64,000 nucleotides of DNA, from positions 496,001 to 560,000 of the forward strand of contig NZ_JAFIQW010000001.1 in the NCBI RefSeq assembly GCF_017355965.1, given 5' to 3'. Position numbers and translations under genes: made by a program. Of this stretch, positions 1-7,523 are shown piece by piece. This DNA comes from Desertivibrio insolitus. GTDB lineage: Bacteria; Actinomycetota; Actinomycetes; Actinomycetales; Microbacteriaceae. How positions within the stretch are numbered: the first letter of the stretch is position 1; each line of letters starts with the position of its first letter. The notes beneath the pieces were generated by a model. It was not told where the DNA came from. It made no database searches and saw nothing but the letters and a program-made list of their open reading frames with translations.

Positions 1-2
1 CC

Positions 3-707
3 GAGCTGCTCGCGCTGCTCGCCCTCGGCGAGGAGGTCGCCTCCGACGAGGAGCGCGACCACATCGCGTCGTGCCCGGAGTGCCGCGCGGAGATCGCCGA
101 GCTCAGCTCGACCGTGCTCGTCGCCAAGTCGGCGCTCGACGTGCCCGCGCTCGAGTCGCCGTCGCCCCGCGTGTGGGAGGGCATCAGCGCGACGCTCGGC
201 CTGCAGGAGCAGCCTCCCGCGGCATCCGTTTCCCCGGGCCCGGCCGCCGCCCCCGTCGTCGACCTGGCCCCGCGCCGACGTCGGCGCCTCGCGACGATCG
301 TCTCGCTCGCAGCGGCCGCCGCCGTCGCGGTCGCGGGCGTCTCGGTGTGGCTCACGCGCCCCGCCCCCGTGCAGGTGCTCGCGTCGGCTGAGCTCGACGC
401 GTTCCCCGCCTGGCCGGATGCCTCGGGCAGCGCGACCGTCGAGGAGTCGGCCGACGGGCGGTCGCTGACCGTCGACCTCGCGGGCGACGCCTCGGGCGAC
501 GGTTACCGCGAGGTGTGGCTGATCGCCGCCGACGGCTCCGGGCTCGTGAGCCTCGGCGTGCTCGAGGGCGATCACGGCACGTTCGCCGTGCCGCAGGGCG
601 TCGACCTCGCCGACTACCCCGTCGTCGACGTGTCGGAGGAGCCGTACGACGGCGACCCGGAGCACTCCGGCGACTCGATCGTGCGGGGAACGCTCGAGGA
701 CGCCTAG
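3..707 (+). CDS. Anti-sigma factor, RskA-like (5' truncated by window edge)
   Basis: The frame is already open at the window edge, so the true start lies upstream. The visible N-terminal part carries the zinc-binding anti-sigma motif H-x3-C-x2-C (HIASCPEC), which in this family clamps an ECF sigma factor. An Ala/Pro-rich linker follows, then one membrane segment (about residues 97-115 of the visible part, after an Arg-rich stop-transfer stretch), and then an extracytoplasmic RskA-type domain of about 115 residues. This topology is normal for a membrane anti-sigma that releases its sigma factor after proteolysis. The cognate sigma gene probably sits just upstream, outside the window. Family assignment is firm; the signal sensed is unknown. 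Confidence 0.85.
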   Translation, partial: ELLALLALGEEVASDEERDHIASCPECRAEIAELSSTVLVAKSALDVPALESPSPRVWEGISATLGLQEQPPAASVSPGPAAAPVVDLAPRRRRRLATIVSLAAAAAVAVAGVSVWLTRPAPVQVLASAELDAFPAWPDASGSATVEESADGRSLTVDLAGDASGDGYREVWLIAADGSGLVSLGVLEGDHGTFAVPQGVDLADYPVVDVSEEPYDGDPEHSGDSIVRGTLEDA

Positions 708-824
708 CGCGCCGCGTAGCTGGGCGGCACGTGGGCAGATGCTCCGCGGGTCGTCAGAGTGGTTGCCGGCGACGGTGGAACCGGCGAAGGCTGAAGGTTC
801 CGCCCGAACGACGAAAGGAACCAC

Positions 825-1115
825 GTGACCCTCACGATGACCGACACCGCCAGCACCGTCGTCAAGACGATCGCCGCCCAGTCCGCGGGCAGCGAGCACG
901 GCGGCATCCGCATCGCCGGCGCCGACCCGGGCACCGGCTCCGACTTCAGCCTCTCGATCGCGCCGGAGGCGGCCCCGCAGGACGTCGTCGTCGAGAACGA
1001 CGGCGCGCGGGTGTTCCTCGACGAGAGCGCCGCGCAGGCCCTCGACGACACCGTGCTCGACGCGCAGATCAACGAGGACGGCTCCGTGCGCTTCGCGATC
1101 GGCGCGCGGCACTAG
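825..1115 (+). CDS. HesB/IscA-like fold protein lacking the cluster-binding cysteines
   Basis: A 96-residue protein preceded by AAAGGA a few bases before GTG. The pattern of a helix with conserved Thr/Val, a GGIRI strand, a mid-protein acidic FSLSI strand, then VFLDESAAQALDD and a terminal FAIG strand resembles the HesB/IscA Fe-S biogenesis fold. No cysteine is present anywhere, whereas IscA uses three. In actinobacteria such proteins are commonly annotated Fe-S biosynthesis protein or adhesin, but without cysteines a scaffold role is doubtful. It is monocistronic and ends at a strong bidirectional hairpin. Function is not known. Confidence 0.7.
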   Translation: MTLTMTDTASTVVKTIAAQSAGSEHGGIRIAGADPGTGSDFSLSIAPEAAPQDVVVENDGARVFLDESAAQALDDTVLDAQINEDGSVRFAIGARH

Positions 1116-1132
1116 CAGGCGCCCCGGAACGA

Positions 1133-1170
1133 CGAAGGGGGCGGATGCCACGCGGCATCCGCCCCCTTCG
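1133..1170. terminator. Bidirectional hairpin terminator
   Basis: A perfect 16-bp inverted repeat (1133-1148 with 1155-1170, loop of 6) lies between the convergent HesB-like gene and the small gene at 1183-1410. There is no clear T-run, as is usual in high-GC actinobacteria. Confidence 0.8.
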
Positions 1171-1182
1171 TGCGTCCGGTCT

Positions 1183-1410
1183 CTAGAAGCCTCGGCCGTG
1201 GCCCGCGGCTCCGCCGGTTCCGTTGCCGTTGCCGCCGCCGAGGTAGCGGTGGGCCGCCTGCCTGGCCTTCTCGATCGAGGAGCGGTGCTTGCCCTTGGTG
1301 GCGCGGTCCCCGGCCTTCGCGAGGCCGTCGACCACCTTGCGGCCGCTCGAGCGGCCCTGTTCGGTCTGGAGCGCCCGCTTCGCGGCGCGGAAGATGTCTC
1401 GTGCTGCCAT
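1183..1410 (-). CDS. Small basic protein, weakly like MT0933-type antitoxins
   Basis: A 75-residue, Lys/Arg-rich protein with a Gly/Asn-rich tail. The core KVVDGLAKAGDRATKG followed by IEKARQAAHRYLGG resembles the amphipathic helix pair of short actinobacterial proteins annotated as MT0933-like antitoxin or CsbD-like. No toxin-type gene is adjacent, so a toxin-antitoxin role is not supported by context. It stands alone, converging on the terminator at 1133-1170. Could equally be a nucleic-acid-binding or stress protein. Confidence 0.6.
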   Translation of the reverse strand: MAARDIFRAAKRALQTEQGRSSGRKVVDGLAKAGDRATKGKHRSSIEKARQAAHRYLGGGNGNGTGGAAGHGRGF

Positions 1411-1484
1411 GACGTGAGTTATAGCGGCGATTCCTCGGGAATCGGTGAACGCTCCTGCGGTGCGGGATGAGGAAGCATGGCCTC

Positions 1485-1790
1485 ATGACCGAACGCATCG
1501 TCCACGTCGTGCTCGTCCGCTGGAAGGACGAGGTGCCGGATGCCGCGCTCGCGGAGCTCGACTCGCTCGTCGGCGGTCTCGCGGTGGCGGTGCCCGGCGT
1601 GGTCGACGTGGCGTGGGGGCGGAGCGTCAGCCCGGAGGGTCTCGAGGCGGGCTTCGAGTGGGGGCTCGTGCTGACGTTCGCCGACGCCGCCGCGCGCGAC
1701 GGCTACCTGCCGCACCCCGCTCACCGCCCCGTCGCGGACATCATCGGGCGGTGGAACGCGGCGCTCGCGGTCTTCGACGTCGCCGCCTAG
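1485..1790 (+). CDS. Dabb-family (stress-responsive alpha/beta barrel) protein
   Basis: About 101 residues. It begins with HVVLVRWKDE and has the ferredoxin-like dimeric alpha-beta barrel layout: strand, helix (ALAELDSLVGGL), strand (VVDVAWG), a charged central strand (GFEWGLVLTFAD), and a helix after YLPHPAHRPV. The HPxH motif near residue 80 is typical of the Dabb domain. The start was placed at the second ATG because GAGGAAG lies about 9 bases before it; an ATG at 1467 would add six residues. Substrate and role are unknown for most members of the family. Confidence 0.8.
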   Translation: MTERIVHVVLVRWKDEVPDAALAELDSLVGGLAVAVPGVVDVAWGRSVSPEGLEAGFEWGLVLTFADAAARDGYLPHPAHRPVADIIGRWNAALAVFDVAA

Positions 1791-1898
1791 AGCGCTCTCG
1801 AATCAGCCCGTTCGCTGGCCACCTGTCCGCCTTCTCCTCTGCACCCCTGCACGGGGTGCTCGCCGACGGTGAGCAAGGCTCGGAACCTTTACGATTCG

Positions 1899-2405
1899 AT
1901 GGTGATCGACTGGATGAGCTTCCTGAGCGGCCTCGCCGGCACCCTCGTCGGCGCCGGGCTGGCGTTCGGGCTCTTCAGTCTCTGGCGGCACCGCCGGCAC
2001 CTACGCAAGCGGCACGAGGCGGTGCAGCTGATCGAGGCCGAGCTACAGGCGCTCATCCAGAGCCTCCTCGCCGACGAGGTCGCGCGTGAGGACGAGATGA
2101 CGCCGGGCACCCGGCTGCAACTCGCCCGGGCGGTCAACTGCATCAGCTCGCTCCGGGGCTTCGACCGCGGCAACGCCAAGTTCGTCGCGGGCTGGGCGTC
2201 GCAGGCGCTCGGCGCGTTGCTGACCAGCCCGAACCCGGCCGAGCGCCCGAAGCTCGCGAACCAGATCGTCGAGGCGCTCACCGCGTGGGACGGCCGCGGA
2301 CGCTCGTGGAAGTGGTTCCGCGACGACCCCGCCCAGTTCGACTGGTACGACGAGACTCCCGACGTGCTCTCCGACGACCTCGAGCGTCGTCTGCGCGGGC
2401 TCTAG
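1899..2405 (+). CDS. Hypothetical single-pass membrane protein
   Basis: About 168 residues. One N-terminal membrane segment (FLSGLAGTLVGAGLAFGLF) is followed by a basic stretch (RHRRHLRKRHE) that predicts a cytoplasmic C-terminal domain, which is helical and ends in an acidic/aromatic patch. A TACGAT -10-like box at about 1890 lies just before ATG 1899/GTG 1902, favouring a leaderless start; GTG 1869 would give a longer protein. No family recognised. It is flanked by unrelated small genes and likely monocistronic. Confidence 0.6.
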   Translation: MVIDWMSFLSGLAGTLVGAGLAFGLFSLWRHRRHLRKRHEAVQLIEAELQALIQSLLADEVAREDEMTPGTRLQLARAVNCISSLRGFDRGNAKFVAGWASQALGALLTSPNPAERPKLANQIVEALTAWDGRGRSWKWFRDDPAQFDWYDETPDVLSDDLERRLRGL

Positions 2406-2427
2406 CCCCGCGTCATCCGCAGCTCGT

Positions 2428-2928
2428 TCAGGCGACCGCGTCGCTCTGGACCGGCACCGCGCCCGTCGGCAGCTGGATCGCGCCGGTCGGCAGCTGGATC
2501 GCGCCCGTGCGCACGTCGACGACCTCGGCGAGCTCCTCCGCGAGCTCGGTCGCGGCGGGGGCACCCGGCAGCGAGTCGAGCAGGTCGAGCGTCTCGCACT
2601 CCACGAGGCCGCACACGCAGGCCCCCGTCGCCGAGCGGCGGGGACGGCGGTGCAGTCCGCGGAGTCTGTCGACGCCCGCCGCGAGCACGAGCAGCTCGGT
2701 CAGAGTGAAGTCGACGTCGGGGGTCGGCGCGATGTACGAAACCGGGGCGACGTCGGCCCAGATGCGCCAGCCGTCCTGCAGGTAGAACCAGCGATGGTCG
2801 ACCCGAACACCCGCCCAGACGCCCGCCGTGCTCACCGCCGTCACCGTGCCGGAGACGCCGGGGCCGGTGCGGCGCATGACGGTGACCGCGACGCCGAGAA
2901 GGGCGTCGGTCACAGACACTTCGGCCAT
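2428..2928 (-). CDS. Hypothetical protein with a short internal tandem repeat
   Basis: About 166 residues from the ATG at 2928, chosen because GGAG lies ten bases upstream; ATG 2955 would add nine residues. The N-terminal half looks like a small beta-barrel (VTAVSTAGVWAGVRV, HRWFYLQDGW). The middle contains a Cys pair (CVCG) and another Cys in the ECETLD segment, possibly metal-binding. The C-terminus repeats the heptad TGAIQLP twice, with a third degenerate copy. No family recognised. It lies upstream of, and transcribed in the same direction as, nothing obvious; probably a single gene. Confidence 0.55.
   Translation of the reverse strand: MAEVSVTDALLGVAVTVMRRTGPGVSGTVTAVSTAGVWAGVRVDHRWFYLQDGWRIWADVAPVSYIAPTPDVDFTLTELLVLAAGVDRLRGLHRRPRRSATGACVCGLVECETLDLLDSLPGAPAATELAEELAEVVDVRTGAIQLPTGAIQLPTGAVPVQSDAVA
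2465..2506. repeat. Two perfect tandem copies of a 21-bp unit inside a gene
   Basis: Units 2465-2485 and 2486-2506 are identical except for the last base. Each encodes seven residues (TGAIQLP), so the repeat keeps the frame of the 2428-2928 gene. A decayed third copy precedes it at about 2444-2464. Confidence 0.9.
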
Positions 2929-3029
2929 CCGGCCTACGCTCCGCTCCGTGTGCATGGCGCATATCTTGAGGGTCGCTCGAGGCGGCGCGCACAGCGAAAC
3001 GCGGACTCTCCCCCGAAGTGGGGACAGCG

Positions 3030-4049
3030 TCAGGAGCGGGGCGGGAGCTCCCCCGAGCCGCGCTCGATCAGGCGCACGGGCACGACCCGCCGCTCGTAGG
3101 CGCTCTCGTCGCCCGCCATCCGGGCGAAGACGAGCCGGGCGGCGACGTCGCCCATGCGGTACGGGTCTTGCCCGACGACGGTGATCCCCGGCTCGAGCAG
3201 GTCGCCCATCGCGACGTGGTCGAAGCCGACGAGGGCGACCTCCCGGTGCAGGCCGAGCTCTCGGAGCGCCCGGATCGCGCCGATCGTCACGAGGTTCTGG
3301 CTGGTGAACAGGGCGGTGGGCGGGTCGGGCTGCGACAGCACCTCGAGGATCGCGCGCTTCGCGGTGTCCTCGTCACGCAGCGACTCCACGACCGGCACCT
3401 CGGCGGTCGGGATACCGGCGCGCCCGAGCTCCTCCACGAACCCGCGCCGGCGCTCCCGGGCGGTCCAGATGAGCGGGTCGTCGCCGAAGTAGGCGATGCG
3501 ACGGTGCCCGTGCCGCACGAGATGGGCGGCGGCCGCCGCCGCGCCAGCCTCGTTGTCCGAGACGACGGCGTCGGCGTCGACGCCCGAGGGACTGCGGTCG
3601 ACGAACACGAGCTGCGTGCCGCGGCCCCGCTCCGCCGCGACGTACTCCTGGCTCTCCGCGACGGCCGTGAGCACGAGCCCGTCGACGTGCCGCCGCACGA
3701 ACTCGGCGACGAGCGGCTGCTCGCGACCCGGATCCTCGTCGACGCTCGCGATGAGCACGGCGGTGCCGTGCTCGGCCGAGACGTCCTCCACCGCGCGCGC
3801 GATCGCTCCCCAGAACGGGTTCGCGACGCTGCCGACGAGCAGGCCGAGGGAGTGCGTGCGGCGCCCGGGCCTGCGGAGCCGCGACGCATAGAAGTCGGGG
3901 CGGAAGTCGAGCTCGGCCGCGGCCTGCTGCACCCGCGCGATCATCGCGGGCGAGACGTTCGGCTCGCCGTTGATGACGCGGGAGACGGTCTTCAACCCGA
4001 CGCCGGCCCGGGCCGCCACGTCCCGCATCGTCGGCACGCGGGCGCTCAT
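3030..4049 (-). CDS. LacI-family transcriptional regulator
   Basis: 339 residues, standard LacI length. The N-terminal helix-turn-helix reads MRDVAARAGVGLKTVSRVING (about residues 8-28), with a hinge helix near SRLRRPGRR. The periplasmic-binding-protein-like effector core follows, with SLGLLVGSVANPFW and the C-terminal ALVGFDHVAMGDLLEPGITVV. It lies downstream of the GH30/GH42 galactan operon on the same strand but is separated by a strong hairpin, so it is probably transcribed separately. It may co-regulate that operon or another sugar locus. The effector cannot be told from sequence. Confidence 0.9.
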   Translation of the reverse strand: MSARVPTMRDVAARAGVGLKTVSRVINGEPNVSPAMIARVQQAAAELDFRPDFYASRLRRPGRRTHSLGLLVGSVANPFWGAIARAVEDVSAEHGTAVLIASVDEDPGREQPLVAEFVRRHVDGLVLTAVAESQEYVAAERGRGTQLVFVDRSPSGVDADAVVSDNEAGAAAAAAHLVRHGHRRIAYFGDDPLIWTARERRRGFVEELGRAGIPTAEVPVVESLRDEDTAKRAILEVLSQPDPPTALFTSQNLVTIGAIRALRELGLHREVALVGFDHVAMGDLLEPGITVVGQDPYRMGDVAARLVFARMAGDESAYERRVVPVRLIERGSGELPPRS

Positions 4050-4141
4050 GGGACGACGCTCCCCCGGGCCTCGACGCTGAGCCGCATGGCTTCATCGTAG
4101 AACCGCAGGTTCCGGCGGGGGCGGGGGGGGCACGGGACGAA

Positions 4142-4176
4142 GAGAGGGGGAGGACGGATGCCGCCCTCCCCCTCTC
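4142..4176 (-). terminator. Hairpin terminator after the GH30 gene
   Basis: A 12-bp GC-rich stem (4142-4153 with 4165-4176) about 10 bases beyond the GH30 stop codon; it separates the galactan operon from the downstream LacI gene. Confidence 0.75.
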
Positions 4177-4185
4177 GTGCCGGGA

Positions 4186-7100
4186 TCAGCGCGTGAACTC
4201 GACCGTGTAGGTGCTCGTCGCGCTGCCGTCCTCGCTGGTGACCGTGACGGTCGCCGTGCGGGCGTTCGGCGTCGCCTGCTCGATCGCGACCGTCGCGTAC
4301 GGGTCGCTGGGGAGCACGGCGACCTGGGGCGGCGTGCCCTTCGCGCTGACGCTGTACTCCGTGTCATCCGGAGCGAATCCCTCGAGCGCACGCCCGTCGA
4401 GGCTGATGCCCGCGAGCGTGGCGTCGCTCGAGACGCCCGGAGCCCCGAGCCCGATGACCTCGAGTTCCGCGACCGTCATGTGGGTGTTGGCCCGGGCGTC
4501 GAGCACGGCGCGCACGGCGTCGGTCTGCACGGCGGCGAACGTCACCGGTACGGACGGGCCGCCGGTCGCGTCGGCGGGCACAGAGGTCGAGGCGACCCGC
4601 GTCCAGCTGCCGTCGGCGTTCCGCGCCTCGACGGTCACGTTCTCCGCGAAGCTCAGGTGGCTGCCGTCGCGGTAGAAGTGCACCGTCATGCCCGTGACCT
4701 GCTGCCGCTCGGGCAGGGTCACGGTGAGCGTGTCGAAGGCGTTCTTGGAGCTCGAGCGCCAGTTCGACCACGCCTTGTCGCGGAGGTCGCCGTTGTTCAG
4801 CCCCGCCGTGCCGTAACCCGGCTCGGTGAAGGTCGCCGAGATGCGCACCCCGGCCTCGCGGGCGACGTTCGTCTCGGTGGCCTCGGTCACCTGCACGCGG
4901 GCGGTCGCCGGCAGCGTGCTGCCGTCGCCGGCCTCGGCGGTGCCGGGGACCTCGACGGTGCCGACGGCGTCAAACACGACGCCCGTGGTGTCCCACGTGA
5001 CGGGGCGTTCGGTCACGGCCCCCTCGCTGCCGACCGCGGTGACGGTCGTGGGAAGCTGCGCCTCTCCCCCGACGACGGCCTTCGCCGCCGCGGGCAGAGT
5101 CGAGACGAGCCTGTCGACCTCGACGACCGCCTCGACGCGGTGCACGCCGCCCTGCGGGTCCGTCGCCTCGCCCTTGACGGTCACCGTCGCGGGCTTCTTC
5201 CAGCGTGCGTCGGGCGGGAGCTTCCACGTGACGGGGATCGCCTCACGGCTGCCGTCGCGGTAGAGGGCCTCGACGGTCGCGGGCAGGGTGGGCCGCTCGC
5301 CCGGCAGCGTGAACGCCGTGGCGCCGTCGACGCCGACGATGGTTCGGTCCTTCAGCCGCCAGCGCTGGTTGTCGCCGGAGTTGGCGAGCCAGGTCGCCGC
5401 CGCTGCGCCGTTCGCGGTCGACTGGCCGCCGACCTCGAGGAGGCGCTTGCTGGCGACGTTGACGAACGTGTACGTGCCGTCACCGGTCGTCGAGAGGATC
5501 CAGCGGGCGGATGCCCCGGGCGACTCCGCCGCGGGCACGAACCCGACCGAGCCGTCCGCTGCGACCGCGAGGTGGCGCCCCGCGTCATCCGTCACCGCGT
5601 ACTGCGCGCGGTTGCTGTCGTCGCCCTCGAGCTTGGTGAGCGTGAACAGCTGGGAACCGTTCGCCGAATCGGCGTCGGTGATCGTCGCACCGGTCTCGCC
5701 TGCGGTCAGCACGCGGCCGCTCTGCACGCCCTCGAGCTGGTAGCGGTGGCCGTCCTGGACGAGGCCCACGCCGGCCGCGACCCCGTCGACGCCGTCCACG
5801 AGGAACGTGGTCACCGACTGCGCCGGGACCCGGAGCACGGCGGTGCCGTCCTCGACCGCGACGGGGGCGCCCTCGACGAGCGCGCCAGAGGCATCCGTCA
5901 CGACCGGCGTCACGGTCGCGCCGGCCGAGACCGTCGCGAAGCCGGAGAGGTCGAGCGCGACCGAGCGAGCCTCGGCGGTGTCGTTGATGTGCACGACGGT
6001 CGCCCCGCCCTCACCGTCGATCGCCGCGACGCTCGCGGTGTCGTTCACACCCACGAGGCGGTCGCCCGGCTCGATGAAGTGGGTGAAGTTGCGCACGGTG
6101 TCGAACTTCGTGTTCGTGTAGATCGGGCAGGTCTCGAGCGTGTCGGTGCTCGTGCAGTCGAAGGGCAGCTGGATGCTCCCCCAGTTCGCGCCGAGCGCGC
6201 TCTCGCCGCCGGGCTTCATGTTGTCGTAGTCCTCGACGGGCTGCCAGAACACCCATGCCGTGGGCTCGAGCTCGCGGAGGTCGTCGACGATCCGGTCGGC
6301 CATGCCGAGGCCGGGCACCATGCTCTCGAAGTCCTGGCGGTCGCCCCACGAGCCCTCGACCTCGCTCATCCACAGCGGCTTGTCCTCGCCCTTGGCGATG
6401 TCACGGGCGGTCGTGCGCTGACCCGTGCCGTACGTGTGCACGTTGAGCTGGTCGACGAGGTCGCGGACCTCCTCGGGATAGCTGTTCCAGTTGGTCGCGA
6501 AGATGCCGGGGTTCGTCTCGTCCATGGCGGAGATGACCGCCTCGGTCGACGCGCCCTCGAGCGCGGCGGCGACCGCGGGCAGCACCTGCTGCTGGAGCTG
6601 AGGGCTCATGTGGGCGCCCTCCTGGCGCCCGCCCGTGGGGTTGCCGTCGGCGCCGAGGCGGGTGGACCAGTAGTTGGTGTTCGGCTCGTTGAAGGGGTCG
6701 AGAGTGTCCACGGTGATGCCGTGCGCGGTCTCGAGCTCCTCGGTGACGCGTACGAGGTAGGTCGCGAAGTCCTCGATGCTCTCGGGACGCAGCTGGTCGG
6801 CCGTGGCGTTGAACCCGCCGGAGACGTACCCGCTCACGGTCTGGAAGTAGGGCGGCGAGTTGCTGAAGGTCTCCCAGTGGGTGATGTCCTGCTTGATGTG
6901 GTCGACCCACCAGCGCTGTGTCGCGTCGGCCTCGAGGTTCCAGTGCTCCGGGTTCTCCGGGTCCCACCAGTCCTTGTCCTCGCGCGTCGTGCCCTCCGGC
7001 GCGGCCCACCAGCCCTCGACGGCGCCGCCGGCACGGAGGTAGTCGGGCACGTCGGGGGCGTTGCCGCCGCCGATGTTGTAGCGCGCGATGTTGAGGTTGA

Positions 7101-7371
7101 GCCCGTCCTCGCCGAAGACGAGGTCGGCCAGCTCCTCCTTGATCTCGTCGGGGTAGTCGCCGGTCGCGTTCGCGAACCAGACGAGGCTCGTGCCCCAGCC
7201 CTCGAACGGGGCGCCCTGGTAGGACGGGTCGGGCCGCACGGTCACCTGCGGCGCCGCCGGGGTCGCGGCCGTGGCGGCGAGCGCCGGGGTCGAGGCGAGC
7301 ACCCCTCCCGCGACCGTCGCAACCAGCACCGCGGACGCGACGCGAGTGCGCCGCCGTCTCGGATTCGTCAT
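4186..7371 (-). CDS. Secreted modular GH30 glycosidase, endo-beta-1,6-galactanase type
   Basis: 1061 residues from the ATG at 7371, which has AAAGGA at good spacing; a longer in-frame reading lacks a ribosome site and signal peptide. A twin-Arg/Lys-type basic start and Ala-rich signal peptide end near residue 32 (PALA). The GH30 barrel runs to about residue 530, with FEGWGTSLVW at its start, the acid/base Glu229 in FNEPN and the nucleophile Glu337 in MSEVEGSWG. C-terminal modules in order: a ricin-type beta-trefoil (about 540-690), two Big_4-like Ig domains (about 680-830), an F5/8C discoidin-type domain (about 830-980) and a cadherin-like beta-sandwich (about 985-1061). The barrel sequence resembles endo-1,6-galactanases that cut arabinogalactan side chains. 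Last gene of the operon. The exact substrate is inferred. Confidence 0.88.
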   Translation of the reverse strand: MTNPRRRRTRVASAVLVATVAGGVLASTPALAATAATPAAPQVTVRPDPSYQGAPFEGWGTSLVWFANATGDYPDEIKEELADLVFGEDGLNLNIARYNIGGGNAPDVPDYLRAGGAVEGWWAAPEGTTREDKDWWDPENPEHWNLEADATQRWWVDHIKQDITHWETFSNSPPYFQTVSGYVSGGFNATADQLRPESIEDFATYLVRVTEELETAHGITVDTLDPFNEPNTNYWSTRLGADGNPTGGRQEGAHMSPQLQQQVLPAVAAALEGASTEAVISAMDETNPGIFATNWNSYPEEVRDLVDQLNVHTYGTGQRTTARDIAKGEDKPLWMSEVEGSWGDRQDFESMVPGLGMADRIVDDLRELEPTAWVFWQPVEDYDNMKPGGESALGANWGSIQLPFDCTSTDTLETCPIYTNTKFDTVRNFTHFIEPGDRLVGVNDTASVAAIDGEGGATVVHINDTAEARSVALDLSGFATVSAGATVTPVVTDASGALVEGAPVAVEDGTAVLRVPAQSVTTFLVDGVDGVAAGVGLVQDGHRYQLEGVQSGRVLTAGETGATITDADSANGSQLFTLTKLEGDDSNRAQYAVTDDAGRHLAVAADGSVGFVPAAESPGASARWILSTTGDGTYTFVNVASKRLLEVGGQSTANGAAAATWLANSGDNQRWRLKDRTIVGVDGATAFTLPGERPTLPATVEALYRDGSREAIPVTWKLPPDARWKKPATVTVKGEATDPQGGVHRVEAVVEVDRLVSTLPAAAKAVVGGEAQLPTTVTAVGSEGAVTERPVTWDTTGVVFDAVGTVEVPGTAEAGDGSTLPATARVQVTEATETNVAREAGVRISATFTEPGYGTAGLNNGDLRDKAWSNWRSSSKNAFDTLTVTLPERQQVTGMTVHFYRDGSHLSFAENVTVEARNADGSWTRVASTSVPADATGGPSVPVTFAAVQTDAVRAVLDARANTHMTVAELEVIGLGAPGVSSDATLAGISLDGRALEGFAPDDTEYSVSAKGTPPQVAVLPSDPYATVAIEQATPNARTATVTVTSEDGSATSTYTVEFTR

Positions 7372-7523
7372 TGAAGTCCTTTCGTTCGTCCGGCAGCTCC
7401 TCTGCTGCACGGAAGTGCTTCGCTGCGTCCCCCGCAGCACTGTCGCCCTCGGGCGCGCTCGCTCCTCCTCGTCTCTCCCCTGGCTCCCGGCCGCCGAGCG
7501 GCGGCGGTGTCCTCGGGTCTGCG

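Noticed and set aside
1183-1410. Toxin-antitoxin module
   Set aside because: No partner toxin gene adjoins; the similarity to MT0933-type antitoxins is short and weak.
4177-7374. A very long open frame antisense to the GH30 gene, and similar ones opposite the FAD/Fe-S dehydrogenase (35243-38092) and GH78 (39136-41733)
   Set aside because: The translations are Arg/Gly/Val/His-rich with no motifs; they are by-products of GC-biased third codon positions in the real genes.
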